Assembly: GCA_963669155.1 (NCBI GenBank)
Contig: CAVLGW020000003.1
Location: forward strand, 327,501-391,500
Source: Arbacia lixula
Lineage: Eukaryota; Echinodermata; Echinoidea; Arbacioida; Arbaciidae
DNA: 64,000 nucleotides
Direction: 5' to 3'
The notes beneath the pieces were generated by a model. That model searched no databases, was not told the DNA's origin, and saw only the letters and a list, made by a program, of their open reading frames with translations. A program made the position numbers and the translations under genes. This document shows positions 1-10,951 of this stretch, one piece after another. How positions within the stretch are numbered: the stretch's first letter is position 1; each line of letters opens with the position of its first letter.

Positions 1-565
1 CTGTTGCAGTTTGAATATAGGGCTCAAACCAGCATATTACGCACGGTATTCACAAGATCTACCGAAAATTGCCATAACTCTTCCAAAAATGTCGGGGCTT
101 CTAAACCTATCGCATGACACTTTAACTAACTAATAAATAGTATGAGGTCAAAGCTGAATAGTTGCTCTTTATCCCCATATAGGTCCCATGTCGGAACTTT
201 TTGATTGGGTCTTACTGTTTCACTTTGAATAGAGGGCTCAAACCGGCATATAACGCGCGGTATTCACAAGATTTACCGAAAATTGCCATAACTCTTCCAA
301 AAAAGTAGGGGCTTCTAAACCTATCGCATGACACTTTAACTAAGTAATAAAAAGTATGTGGTCAAAGCTGAATAGTTGCTCTTTGTTCCCATATAGGTCC
401 CATGTCGGAACTTTTTGATTCAGTCTTTAAAGTTTGGGCTCAAACCGGCATCTCGGCCAATTTACGCACGGCATTATCAGAATTTACCGAGAACGGCCAT
501 AACTCTTTGAAAAATGTAGGGGCCTTAAAAACTATCGCATGACACTTTAACTAGCTCATAATTTA
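1..565 (-). repeat. satellite monomers in inverted orientation
   Basis: The first ~565 bases hold about 2.6 monomers reading in the reverse orientation relative to the rest of the array. The block gtcggaactttttgattggg is the reverse complement of the forward block. Copies at about 190 and 401 are 211 bases apart. The orientation switches between the block ctttaactagctcataattt and the start of the forward arm at about 570. Confidence 0.9.
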
Positions 566-587
566 TTTTAGGTGAATACCGTGCGTA

Positions 588-1873
588 ATATGCCGGTTTG
601 AGCCCTACATTCAAACTGCAACAGTAAGACCCAATCAAAAAGTTCCGACATGGGACCTATATGGGGGTAAAGAGCAATTATTCAGCTTTGACCTCATATA
701 AATCATGAGCTAGTTAAAGTGTCATGCGATAGGTTTAGAATCCCCTACTTTTTTGGAAGAGTTATGGCCATTTTCGGTAAATCTGGTGAATGCCGTGCGT
801 AATATGTCGGTTTGAGCCCTATATTCAAACTGAAACAGTAAGACCCAATCAAAAAGTTCCGACATGGGACCTATATGGGGGTAAAGAGCAATTATTCAGC
901 TTTGACCTCATATAAATCATGAGCTAGTTAAAGTGTCATGCGATAGGTTTAGAATCCCCTACTTTTTTGGAAGAGTTATGGCCATTTTCGGTAAATCTGG
1001 TGAATGCCGTGCGTAATATGTCGGTTTGAGCCCTATATTCAAACTGAAACAGTAAGACCCAATCAAAAAGTTCCGACATGGGACCTATATGGGGGTAAAG
1101 AGCAATTATTCAGCTTTGACCTCATATAAATCATGAGCTAGTTAAAGTGTCATGCGATAGGTTTAGAATCCGCTACTTTTTTGGAAGGGTTATGGCCATT
1201 TTCGGTAAATCTGGTGAATACCGTGCGTAATATGCCGGTTTGAGCCCTACATTCAAACTGCAACAGTAAGACCCAATCAAAAAGTTCCGACATGGGACCT
1301 ATATGGGGGTAAAGAGCAATTATTCAGCTTTTACCTCATATAAATCATGAGCTAGTTAAAGTGTCATGCGATAGGTTTAGAATCCCCTACTTTTTTGGAA
1401 GAGTTATGGCCATTTTCGGTAAATCTGGTGAATGCCGTGCGTAATATGTCGGTTTGAGCCCTATATTCAAACTGAAACAGTAAGACCCAATCAAAAAGTT
1501 CCGACATGGGACCTATATGGGGGTAAAGAGCAATTATTCAGCTTTGACCTCATATAAATCATGAGCTAGTTAAAGTGTCATGCGATAGGTTTAGAATCCC
1601 CTACTTTTTTGGAAGAGTTATGGCCATTTTCGGTAAATCTGGTGAATGCCGTGCGTAATATGTCGGTTTGAGCCCTATATTCAAACTGAAACAGTAAGAC
1701 CCAATCAAAAAGTTCCGACATGGGACCTATATGGGGGTAAAGAGCAATTATTCAGCTTTGACCTCATATAAATCATGAGCTAGTTAAAGTGTCATGCGAT
1801 AGGTTTAGAATCCGCTACTTTTTTGGAAGGGTTATGGCCATTTTCGGTAAATCTGGTGAATACCGTGCGTAAA
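588..1873 (+). repeat. duplicated 642-bp trimer (higher-order repeat)
   Basis: Three 214-bp monomers form a higher-order unit that occurs twice in a row. Diagnostic variants recur exactly three monomers apart: ccctacattcaaactgcaac at about 600 and 1242, and ccgctacttttttggaaggg at about 1170 and 1812. The two trimers differ at only a few bases, for example gctttgacc versus gcttttacc. This implies a recent segmental duplication within the satellite. Confidence 0.85.
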
Positions 1874-2719
1874 AGCCGGTTTGAGCCCAAACTTCAAACT
1901 GCAACAGTAAGACTGAATCAAAAAGTTCCGACATGGCACCTATATGGGGATAAAGAGCAACTATTCAGCTTTGACCTCATACTATTTATTAGTTAGTTAA
2001 AGTGTCATGCGATGGGTTTAAAAGCCCCGACATTTTTAAAGAGTTATGGCCATTTTCGGAAAATCCTACGCACGCGGTGCGTAATATGCCGGTTTGAGCC
2101 CTGAATTCAAACTGCAACAGTAAGACCCAATCAAAAAGTTCCGACATGGCACCTATATGGGGATAAGAAGCAACTATTCAGCTTTGACCTCATACTATTT
2201 ATTAGTTAGTTAAAGTGTCATGCGATGGGTTTAAAAGCCCTGACATTTTTGGAAGAGTTATGGCCGTTCTCGGTAAATTTTGATAATGCCGTGCATAAAT
2301 TGGCCGAAATGCCGGTTTGAGCCCAAACTTCAAACTCCAACAGTAAGACTGAATCAAAAAGTTCCGACATGGCACTTATATGGGGATAAAGAGCAACTAT
2401 TCAGCTTTGTCCTCATACTATTTATTAGTTAGTTAAAGTGTCATGCGATGGGTTTAAAAGCCCCTACTTTTTTGGAAGAGTTATGGCCATTTTCGGTAAA
2501 TCTGGTGAATGCCGTGCGTAATATGTCGGTTTGAGCCCTATATTCAAACTGAAACAGTAAGACCCAATCAAAAAGTTCCGACATGGCACCTATATGGGGA
2601 TAAAGAGCAACTATTCGGCTTTGACCTCATACTATTTATTAGTTAGTTAAAGTGTCATGCGATGGGTTTAAAAGCCCCGACATTTTTGGAAGAGTTATGG
2701 CCATTTTCAGTAAATCTTA

Positions 2720-3100
2720 GGAATACCGTGCGTGATATGCCTGTTTGAGCTCGGATTTCAAAATGACATGCCACCTATTTGAGATTGTAGATCAACTAAT
2801 TAGCTTTTATGTGATATAAATCATCAGTTAGTTTAAGTGAATTACGACTATTTTCGGTTTATCCTGTGAATGCTGTGCATAAATTGGCCGAAACGCCGGT
2901 TTGAGCCCATACTTTAAATTGGAACAGTAAGATTCATTCAAAGTATTCCGACATGCCACCTGTATGAGAGTGTAGAGCAATTATTCAGCTTTTACCCGAT
3001 ATAAATCATTAGTTAGTTTAAGGGCCAAATGATAGTGGTAAAAGCCCTGGATTTTGATAAGGATTACACGCCTTTTTCTTTAGGACATGGCCGATACGCC
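2720..3100 (+). repeat. decayed satellite monomers at array edge
   Basis: Two or more diverged and shortened monomers. One near 2740-2860 lacks the cagtaagac block, and another around 2890-3060 is only partly alignable. Degenerate monomers at the border are typical of satellite arrays homogenised mainly in the interior. Confidence 0.75.
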
Positions 3101-3540
3101 GCTTACATCGTTTTCCAAGTTGGGTTTGTTCATCATCTCTACGGAAGTAAAAGATTGTTTTTACGTTTTTTATATATCAAGTAAAGACATACATAGATCT
3201 TTTAAATGATCCAGCTTCGTTTTTCTTATAAGTGCCACGTAATGTATTTTTTATTCCACTTCTTGTCTCTTTATTTTTACACTTAACGCTTTAAATTCTC
3301 ATTTGTTTTTTTGAAGACACCGTAGCACCATATTCTATTGTTCTCACTCGTAGCAGACGACGGAAGTCTTAATGGTCGCGGACCGGAAGTCTTATTGGTC
3401 GCAAAAGTAGCTCAATCAACTCAGTCAGCAACACAACAGCGAGGTAAACACGGTCACGTGATGCCATTTGTCATGTGACTTCGTTGTTATTCGGTTACGA
3501 TGTGGGAACGCCTTTCTTCATTTCTCTTGCTCACTCAGCA
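3101..3540. other. gene-free stretch
   Basis: AT-rich DNA between the satellite and the first MITE. No ORF, tandem repeat or RNA gene recognised. A short imperfect direct repeat (cggaagtcttaatggtcgcg and a close copy) lies at about 3360-3400. Confidence 0.6.
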
Positions 3541-3628
3541 TTTTAACTCTTTGTGTGCCAGACAAAACGGTGCTCTATGTGAACTGTGTGTATTGCTTGT
3601 GAATGATTAATATGGCACACAAAGGTGT
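3541..3628. mobile_element. short hairpin MITE, 'tttgtgtgcca' family
   Basis: About 90 bp ending in inverted ttaactctttgtgtgccag and ggcacacaaagg. The same structure recurs at 22.56, 28.06, 30.67, 32.10, 39.95 and 54.34 kb, with a possible copy near 27.6 kb. No coding capacity; a non-autonomous element is inferred. Confidence 0.65.
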
Positions 3629-3674
3629 CTAGCGCCGTTCGCACACTCTACTTGCTTACAGAGTGTCGATTCGT

Positions 3675-4178
3675 TTTAAAGTGCCGGTCTACACTGAAAA
3701 GTTGGTTTCGTTGAAAGCAGAAACATGAAAGAAACATATTAGTGAAGGTTTGACGTAAATCCGCTAAAGGATAAGAAATTTATGATCTTTCAAAATTGTA
3801 ATTTTATTATGTCACGTGTGACGTGCCCTCCCATGTTGCGTGCTGTATAACTGCAATATATTACTCTGTTTCTGTTTTTGATGAAGGAATAATTGTTCTT
3901 TCGTAGAGGTATGTATGTAAAATCGTTCTTGTGTCCAATGGTGTGTCAATATTGCACAGGTAAGATTATGCATTCCCCTTTGATGAAATCGACTCTTTGA
4001 ACAACAACAACAACAAAAAGTACACAACATAACCTTTTGGGAGAGGCTAGCTCTCGCACGTGCCGTCACGTAATCAAAACATTAAACAAATCGTAACGTT
4101 TTTATCCTTTACTTATGTATTTTTTCGTCTTTCTGCTTTCATTGAAACCAACCTAACTTCAGGATGGGCTATCCTTAA
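3675..4178. mobile_element. palindromic MITE, 'CCCTGAAATT' family
   Basis: About 500 bp. The left end (ttttaaagtgccggtctaca) and right end (ttcaggatgggctatcctta) are diverged versions of the terminal repeats of the neighbouring copy at 4332. It shares the internal blocks gaaacatattagtgaaggtt and a cacgtgacgtc-like box. Non-coding; diverged from the other copies. Confidence 0.65.
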
Positions 4179-4331
4179 CATGCTTAAGCTCGACTTTCCG
4201 AACTCTGAACTGAATAAACAACGAGGCTCTGATAGCGGATGATAATGATAATAATACTTAAAATTTATATAGCGCACTATCCATTTTAATTAGATACTCA
4301 AGGCGTTTAATGATTAAGGCGCTGGATGATT

Positions 4332-4808
4332 AAAGGGATAGTTTACCCTGAAATTATTTTGGATTCAACACAAGGAGACACATACTAAACATATTAATGA
4401 TGGTTTGAAGAAAATTGGTCAAAGAAAAAGAAAGTTATTAGATTTTGACATTTTAATTTTGTGACGTCATGTGCGAGGTGCTCTCGTATATTTTTTGTAC
4501 ATTTTTTTTGGGAAAATGTCAATTTTCTCAATAGGATGTTTACCAATTCACTTTTGCGTTTGAGATGTCATTGGAAACATGGTTCCTACACTCCTTCAAC
4601 AAAGAACATAAAAAGGCAATATGGAAAAAGTAATGCTCAACATGATGGGACAGCACCTCGCACGTGACGTCAAAAAAACCAAGCAGCTTTAATATTAAAT
4701 AACTTTCTTTTCTTTTCACTGATATTCGTCAAACCTTCACTAATATGTTTCGCTCATGTGTCTCCCTTTGTTGAAAGTAAAATAATTTCAGGGTGAATTA
4801 TCCCTTTA
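4332..4808. mobile_element. palindromic MITE, 'CCCTGAAATT' family, full copy
   Basis: Ends are ttaaagggatagtttaccct and ggtgaattatccctttaaag, imperfect inverted repeats. The two halves mirror each other (gtgacgtcatgtgcgaggtg at left, cgcacgtgacgtc at right). Further copies lie at 3675, 11402, 16895, 35829 and 53930. The right end abuts the next element. Confidence 0.8.
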
Positions 4809-5178
4809 AAGGGCATAACTGTACTGGGAGGCAAAAAAAAAAGCCTTCAAAAGGTAATTGTTAGCAATCTTCTTGCCAATGGTCTTAAATTCATGTATTG
4901 TCTATTTTAGAAGCTTGCTTGAAGTTATTTACCCTTAAATGATCCACATTTAGAGTAATTGATAATAAGTAATTAAATCCTCAAAATGTTCGGGCCGAAC
5001 ATTTTGAGGATTTGTGACTTAATCACTCCTTACTCCAAATGTAGATCATTTGAGGGCAAATGACTTTCAGCAAGCTTCTAAAATACACAATACATGAATT
5101 TAAGACCATTGGCAACAAGATTACTAACAATTATCTTTTAAAAGCTTTTTTGCCTTCCCAGTACAGTATATGCCCTTC
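4807..5178. mobile_element. palindromic MITE, 'GTACTGGGAAGAC' family
   Basis: A long near-perfect palindrome of about 370 bp. The left arm includes gggcataactgtactgggag and tccacatttagagtaattga, and the right arm carries their complements. The centre is cctcaaaatgttcgggccga and its mirror. It starts directly at the end of the preceding MITE. Other copies are at 23.1, 51.57 and 58.56 kb. Confidence 0.85.
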
Positions 5179-8100
5179 AAGAAAAGATGCTCACATTTCT
5201 AACATACAAATTGAAAGCCTGATCGAGTTCTCCGCTCTTCTCTTTTTCTCCACAAATTTTCTTTCTTCTTCTCCTTCTTCTATTCGTCCTTCTTACCTGC
5301 TGCTTCCATTCACCCCTCTGTTCTTTCGTTTCGCTCTTCTCTTCCCACTCTTCCCTGATTTACGAAAACCGTCAAGTTATAAAACACCTCAAACAGGGAA
5401 TATATGTGCAAAAAATGTGAATTTATTTCGGGACAAATCAGATTTATAATAGTTGTACACTTATCATTAACATTACATAATCCAATTACTTCATTGATGT
5501 ATATTGATGAATAATCACAACAGTAGCCTACCTAGTATAATTGTATTATAGTAAAATCCGGTTTATGCTACTACATTATACTGTATACATTTAACAATGC
5601 TTTCTCTTTACAAGCGGGTCCTCGGTTAGTGCGCTGCACTGACCAAAGGGTATTTAACGTACCCCCCTACTCACTACAATTTTGTATCACACCTGACGAA
5701 GTGTTGCAGCGGCGCACGAAACGTGGTGACCTTTTTAGATTCTTTGTTTACCATATATTGCGAGACAAACGAATATCACTAGCGATTATATCCGCAATGA
5801 GTAACATATAATTTAGCAATGTTTTCTTATTCAACCATGTAACAAAGTGAACTGAGCCTAAGTATCACCTGCTTAGACCATAGTTCTTGTCTCCATTGCC
5901 CAATGTTTCTAGAAAGATTTCTGTCTATCGGAATAAACACGTTATTAATGATTCAATTGATGACAGTTTGAATAATAAAAACGCAATTACAATATTCATT
6001 TGTTTGTATTTCATTTAAATGCTCATCAGTATTCTTAACTTGGCCTATACATATATAATGAATAAATATTAAACATAAAAATATCTTTGAAATTATATGG
6101 CTCAATCATTTTCAGGTTTTTACTTTAAAAATTGGATTTACAATTAAATCGTAGGCCTACTCTTGAGTGCAAAAAAAATGATGTTTCCTTAAATGAGGAT
6201 ATCAAAATATCGTGATTCATATCATTCAATTAATATAAATTAATTCGTTTTGTGCTAGACATAATGCGGCTGAATGGGTTATGTACGAAAAGTATTTGTG
6301 CAAAAATGCATAAATGGCGCATTAAGAGTTGATAAAGTATTAATCAATTTTAAGTAAATTTGTTAATTAACATCGATAATAACAAATTTCTTTGCCAAAA
6401 AGAACATGTACACAGATTACAGATTACTGCCTTTCATCTATCACGTCACACAAACAAACACGAAAATGTATTCTTTCTAATTATGAAGTCAATATTACAT
6501 AATAAACAATGTAGAAATTATATATTAAGGATTTTTTTTGTACACATTGTCAAAAAGAACATTATTATATTAAATGTTGAAGCGATGATTGTTTTCTGTG
6601 TTCATGTAACCCATTAAGCTCTATTGATTTTCCCGCGTCATTGCCCGCCCTCTTGCGTTTAGATAATCAAACGGTGAGTCACAGTCCTAAACCTTTAAAT
6701 GTCAGGGACAATCTCCTCAATGGGCTTTGTGTCTATCAATTTGGAGAAAATGCACAATTGGTACAAAACGAGTTAATATCGAGCTGCGAACGAATCATCA
6801 ACCAGCCACTTCGTAATTGCAATTTGCACATGAGCAGATTATTAGTTGTAGAACATGACCTCAGGTGAATTTCACAACTCACGGAGTGAAATGGGAATTC
6901 ATTAAATAGTCGACCACATTTCAATTTATTATCATGCAAAATTATGGGAACAGATATTCCGCTCTGAGAAGGTAGTGGAAGAACATTCCACCACGTGCAT
7001 CTGCTTCTATTGTTGTTCCGGCCACACTGTTGTAAAATGTATTTACATCCATCATTCAACACAGCTTCATGAAACAATCCTAGTCAGCAGTCCATTTGTT
7101 CAGTGGATTGTCAGACCATGGTGTAACTACGAAATGGTCTATATGGGAGAGATGGCTACATATTTCAATTAATTAGCTTTAGCTTTTGTTTCTTAATATA
7201 AATGTTGTTACCAGGGGTACAGGCTCTAACCTCAAATCAAACTTAGAACAGAACATATATGGATTAACTGATTTTGTGTTTGTTATATCTAAACCCAAAG
7301 TCTGTTACAGTCTGAACATTAGTAATTATGAATTAACCTGCCCCCCCCCCCTCCCCATTCTTTTCTAGAGGTGTGATAAAAAGGGATATATTTACAGTAG
7401 AATTCAAGCAACACAGCTATTATCAATTACTTAATCGGTACAGGGTTTGTTCTGCTTATGTGTTCACAATTTGTTTTTAAAAGAGGAGCTTCTTAATTGA
7501 ACTACAGCCTCACGTCACCCAATCTATATTTATTTAGATTGAATGAAAATGTACAACGTATCTAAAACTAAAGCATGGGTAAATATGATTTAACCTGCCA
7601 ACTTTTTCCTTTTTTTAGCGGTTGGAAAAAGGGTGAAATATTTACATTAAAACGCCAGTAACACAGCTTCCTTGTTGTGTGTTATTTACGTAGATCGCTT
7701 AATCAGCATGATTTGTTCGTTTGTGTTGATAATGTATTAAAAAAGAGGGGGGCCTATGATGAAGATATAGACACACGTCATTCTTGGCACAACACATCTA
7801 TATGTATCAATTGACTAAAAAAAAACCACCAGATTGTATCTAAAACCAGACCCCGATAAAAATGAAACCATGAGTAACTACAAGATCTCTATGATCAAAT
7901 TAATTGAAATAAAAGAAGAACAAAATATGTTTACAAAGTGATTATGGACAATTTCGAGAATAACGCAGCTGTACAAATGGATGCGAAATCTTACATGGCA
8001 TTAGTTCACTAAACACTATTATAGTCTTAAACTACATTTACGAAACTGAATGTTACTTTTTCTTAATCAGAATTAACTAATTATGAAACATTTGAAAGAC

Positions 8101-8296
8101 ATAAGTGAGATTAAGGCAATTATTGCTGCGTCACAGCGAATTACATCGATGATCAATTTGTCATAAATATATACAAAACCTTTACATAAACAACAACATG
8201 GTTATAAGAAAGTGGAGATTGAAACACTTTATGGATAAATTGTGCATGTATTTCCAATGTCGACCAACTATACAGTGCTAGAAAATATGCAGAGCT
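5179..8296. other. gene-free AT-rich stretch
   Basis: No coding region supported: ORFs are short and in AT-rich sequence without splice-flanked conservation cues. A C-run lies near 7340-7354. The tRNA-like start near 5611 was considered and rejected. Confidence 0.5.
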
Positions 8297-8317
8297 TGTA
8301 AGAGGAAGAGAGGGAGA

Positions 8318-8392
<75 letters not shown>
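8297..8392 (+). repeat. (GA)n microsatellite
   Basis: About 95 bases of nearly uninterrupted AG dinucleotides, preceded by a gagg-rich lead-in. Confidence 0.95.
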
Positions 8393-8395
<3 letters not shown>

Positions 8396-8555
8396 ATGTG
8401 TGTGTGTTTATGTTAACGTGTTTATTATTGAAAATAAAGCAGCAGAAATTAAAGCACTGAAACAAGGATGTTGGAAAAGAGCAAAAAAAAAATTGATCGG
8501 ACATTTCTTTAAATCGGTATATTTGTCTTGTGCCAAAAAAGGAAGGTTTGAGTGT

Positions 8556-8780
8556 ATGTGTGTGTGTATGTGGGGGGGGGGGGGGGGTGCATTGTGTGTG
8601 TGTTGTGAAAAGGTAGAGGAACAGGAGAAGTAAACATTGAATGCCAAGAGGGCGTTATATTGACATGCATACACATGTTATAACACGCATGTACTATGTA
8701 TGTGTGTATGTATGTATGTGTGTGTGTATGTATGTATGTATGTGCGTATGTATGTGTGTGTGTTTATGTAAGTGTGTGTA
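8556..8780 (+). repeat. GT/G-run and TATG microsatellites
   Basis: Short tgtg runs flank a poly-G tract at about 8572-8587. From about 8697 a (TATG)n/(TG)n compound repeat extends to about 8770. Confidence 0.85.
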
Positions 8781-10613
8781 CCGTGGTAAGTTTTTGAGAT
8801 AGCAACGGATGTTTAGCTGGGTTTGGGAGAAGCGTGTTTGTTACTAAGCATTATGTATTGGAAGGAAAGAAAACATACTATTAAAGAGAGATATATAAAG
8901 ATTATTCGATTGCCCCTCTACCTCCTACTTAAGAAAATACGTTTCCATGCAAATAATTATAAGACCATTGTTGACATGCTTAACATAAAAATTACGAGAG
9001 AATATTGTTTGAATTTAAAAACAAAACAAGAAACAAAACAAGCTGAGCATGAATCACAAATATATACTTATTCGCTAATCAACAGCAGACTACATTTCCT
9101 TTTTTCTTGAAAGACTTTCGGGTAAAGACAAGGCAAATCATCATTATTTGCTTTAAAGGCAATAATTCAAAAATTACCACAATCTGACGTCATCGGATAT
9201 AAACTTACAAGACACGAAACGGGGACAGATAACAATTTCTTAAAGAAGAATCCAAATCAAGGTGATGAATATGCATCAAAGACTACTCGATGTTTCACAA
9301 AATGTACTCGCGGAAAAAAGATTGTAGAAATATAACGTTTATACGCGTTCCACTATCTAGCAGATTACAACAAATGCAGTCATCCATATTGCAAAAATCA
9401 TTTCCAGTACATCAATAAAAAGACACAAACGCCATAAGTATAAAAGAGATCATTTTAAAAAGTGAAAGAATTGATATTATTTCAGTATGAAAGCATTCCA
9501 TTTTAGTTTTAAAGTTGATGGAACATTGCCAAAACACACGTTCGTACGCAGCTCACACATCCTTTGTTACGTACAAAGGCACACTATCGGTGCATGGACG
9601 AAAGATAAGATTCTAATGGCCCGTTGTTATGAGAATAAGATCTTTTCAACATCACCATTTTCCCATTATCTTCAAACTGTCAGCAATTTGATTATCTGAT
9701 TTTACATACACACAACATCGTACACTATTCTATTATGGTCTGTTGCCTACTAAACATTCAGTAAACGTCCGACTAAAAACAGTTATCATTTTTAACTCAA
9801 GGTGATAGCTAGTGATAACTTGTCAAACATTTGCATAAATCAATATATTGAATACTAATTTATGAACAAAATCTTTATATTGATATTATCTCTTTTCTTT
9901 AGAAAAAATATAAATATCCTCTATTTCTATATAGATATGAATAAGTATCTCATATTTTATACTTGACATTATCTTACTCTGATCTTTGAACAAAAAAATA
10001 AATATGTCTCTATATATTTTAATTTCTTGATTTTAAACCATATCGACTTATTTGTGATGATTCATAATGTTTTTAAGATGTGTTTTTTTTTTCTGTATAT
10101 GTATCAGAAATGTCATAGCCTCAGCAACTACAATTTGGCATTATGCGTATGTACATGTATCTTCGAGTTTGACGGAATGTAACCGTGTGTTTTTAATATT
10201 CGTACTTGTGGCGTGATTAATGTAAATGACTATGACAAAGAATATAACGTGTAAAAAGAATCACTAAAAGATGTAGAAAAATGTGCCTGCAAAATAGGCA
10301 AATTGCGTAGATACAATATATACATTGAGAATAATGTTATATGCAAATTGGAATTTCAATAGAAAGATTTTTACTGAAAACTTCAAAGGAAAAAAGATAA
10401 ATATTTAAAGAAATTTGTTTTCAGCAGCTGCTCATAGCAAATATATTTTCAGCGTGATTGATGTAATACTTTGTAACAAGAAAAAAACATTTATGAAAAC
10501 TTTATAGGTGATGCTTGATAAATGCACAAATAAAATAATCGATGTGTTCACGCTACTTAGCAAAGATAACGTAGATAAATAACATTATAATTCATTGATC
10601 GAGCATGACAGTT
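8781..10613. other. gene-free stretch downstream of the REJ gene
   Basis: AT-rich intergenic sequence on the 3' side of the minus-strand gene. No ORF, RNA gene or clear repeat was recognised. Confidence 0.5.
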
Positions 10614-10619
10614 TTTAAT
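10614..10619 (-). terminator. possible poly(A) signal (ATTAAA) of the REJ gene
   Basis: On the minus strand ATTAAA lies about 90 nt after the stop codon. It is a recognised variant poly(A) signal. Nothing in the sequence proves that it is used. Confidence 0.3.
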
Positions 10620-10706
10620 TTCAATTTTGTTTACACTTTTGAATACGAAATTCAAGAAAAAAAAAGCTTTGAAAGAAGATCTTAACGAATTCGTCGTCTA
10701 TCTCGT

Positions 10707-10951
10707 TCAAGCCTTGACCACGGGCTCGACAATGATCTTCGGTCGGTTCATATTCTTGACGAGGAGGACGGCTAGGACGATCACCACGGCCAAGATGACG
10801 AGCACGGCGATGATGATGCCCACGATCATGCCCACGCCCAACGTGCCAAGTCCAATCGGGCTGGTGCCATCGACATCGCTATCGTCATCGTCCTCGTCAT
10901 CGCCATCACCATCGGCATCACTATTAGAGTCAATTCCCGCATCAGTGATTC
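10707..10951 (-). CDS. REJ gene exon 20: stalk, transmembrane helix, tail
   Basis: Terminal exon, phase-1 acceptor (CACCCCAG). It starts with GITDAGIDSNS, then an Asp-rich acidic run, then a ~28-residue hydrophobic segment (GTLGVGMIVGIII... into VLAVLLV), then KNMNRPK and a tail ending in VVKA before TGA. A different frame of the same DNA is also open but lacks any TM logic and does not fit the splice phase. Confidence 0.85.

Larger units (their letters stand above)
1..3100. repeat. ~214-bp satellite array, edge of array
   Basis: Tandem monomers share a core containing gacccaatcaaaaagttccg and a second conserved block around gtcatgcgataggttt. Successive copies of the first block start at about 628, 842, 1056, 1270, 1484, 1698, 1911, 2124, 2348 and 2561, giving spacings of 214 (five times), 213, 213, 224 and 213. 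The sequence starts in mid-monomer at base 1, so the array continues beyond the window. No ORF of note lies inside. The copies are nearly identical in the middle and decayed at the right end. Confidence 0.95.

Noticed and set aside
1-3100. CRISPR-like array
   Set aside because: Long 214-bp monomers without unique spacers; an ordinary eukaryotic satellite.
5611-5700. tRNA-like start (gcgggtcctcggttagtgcg)
   Set aside because: No matching B box or acceptor stem could be found.
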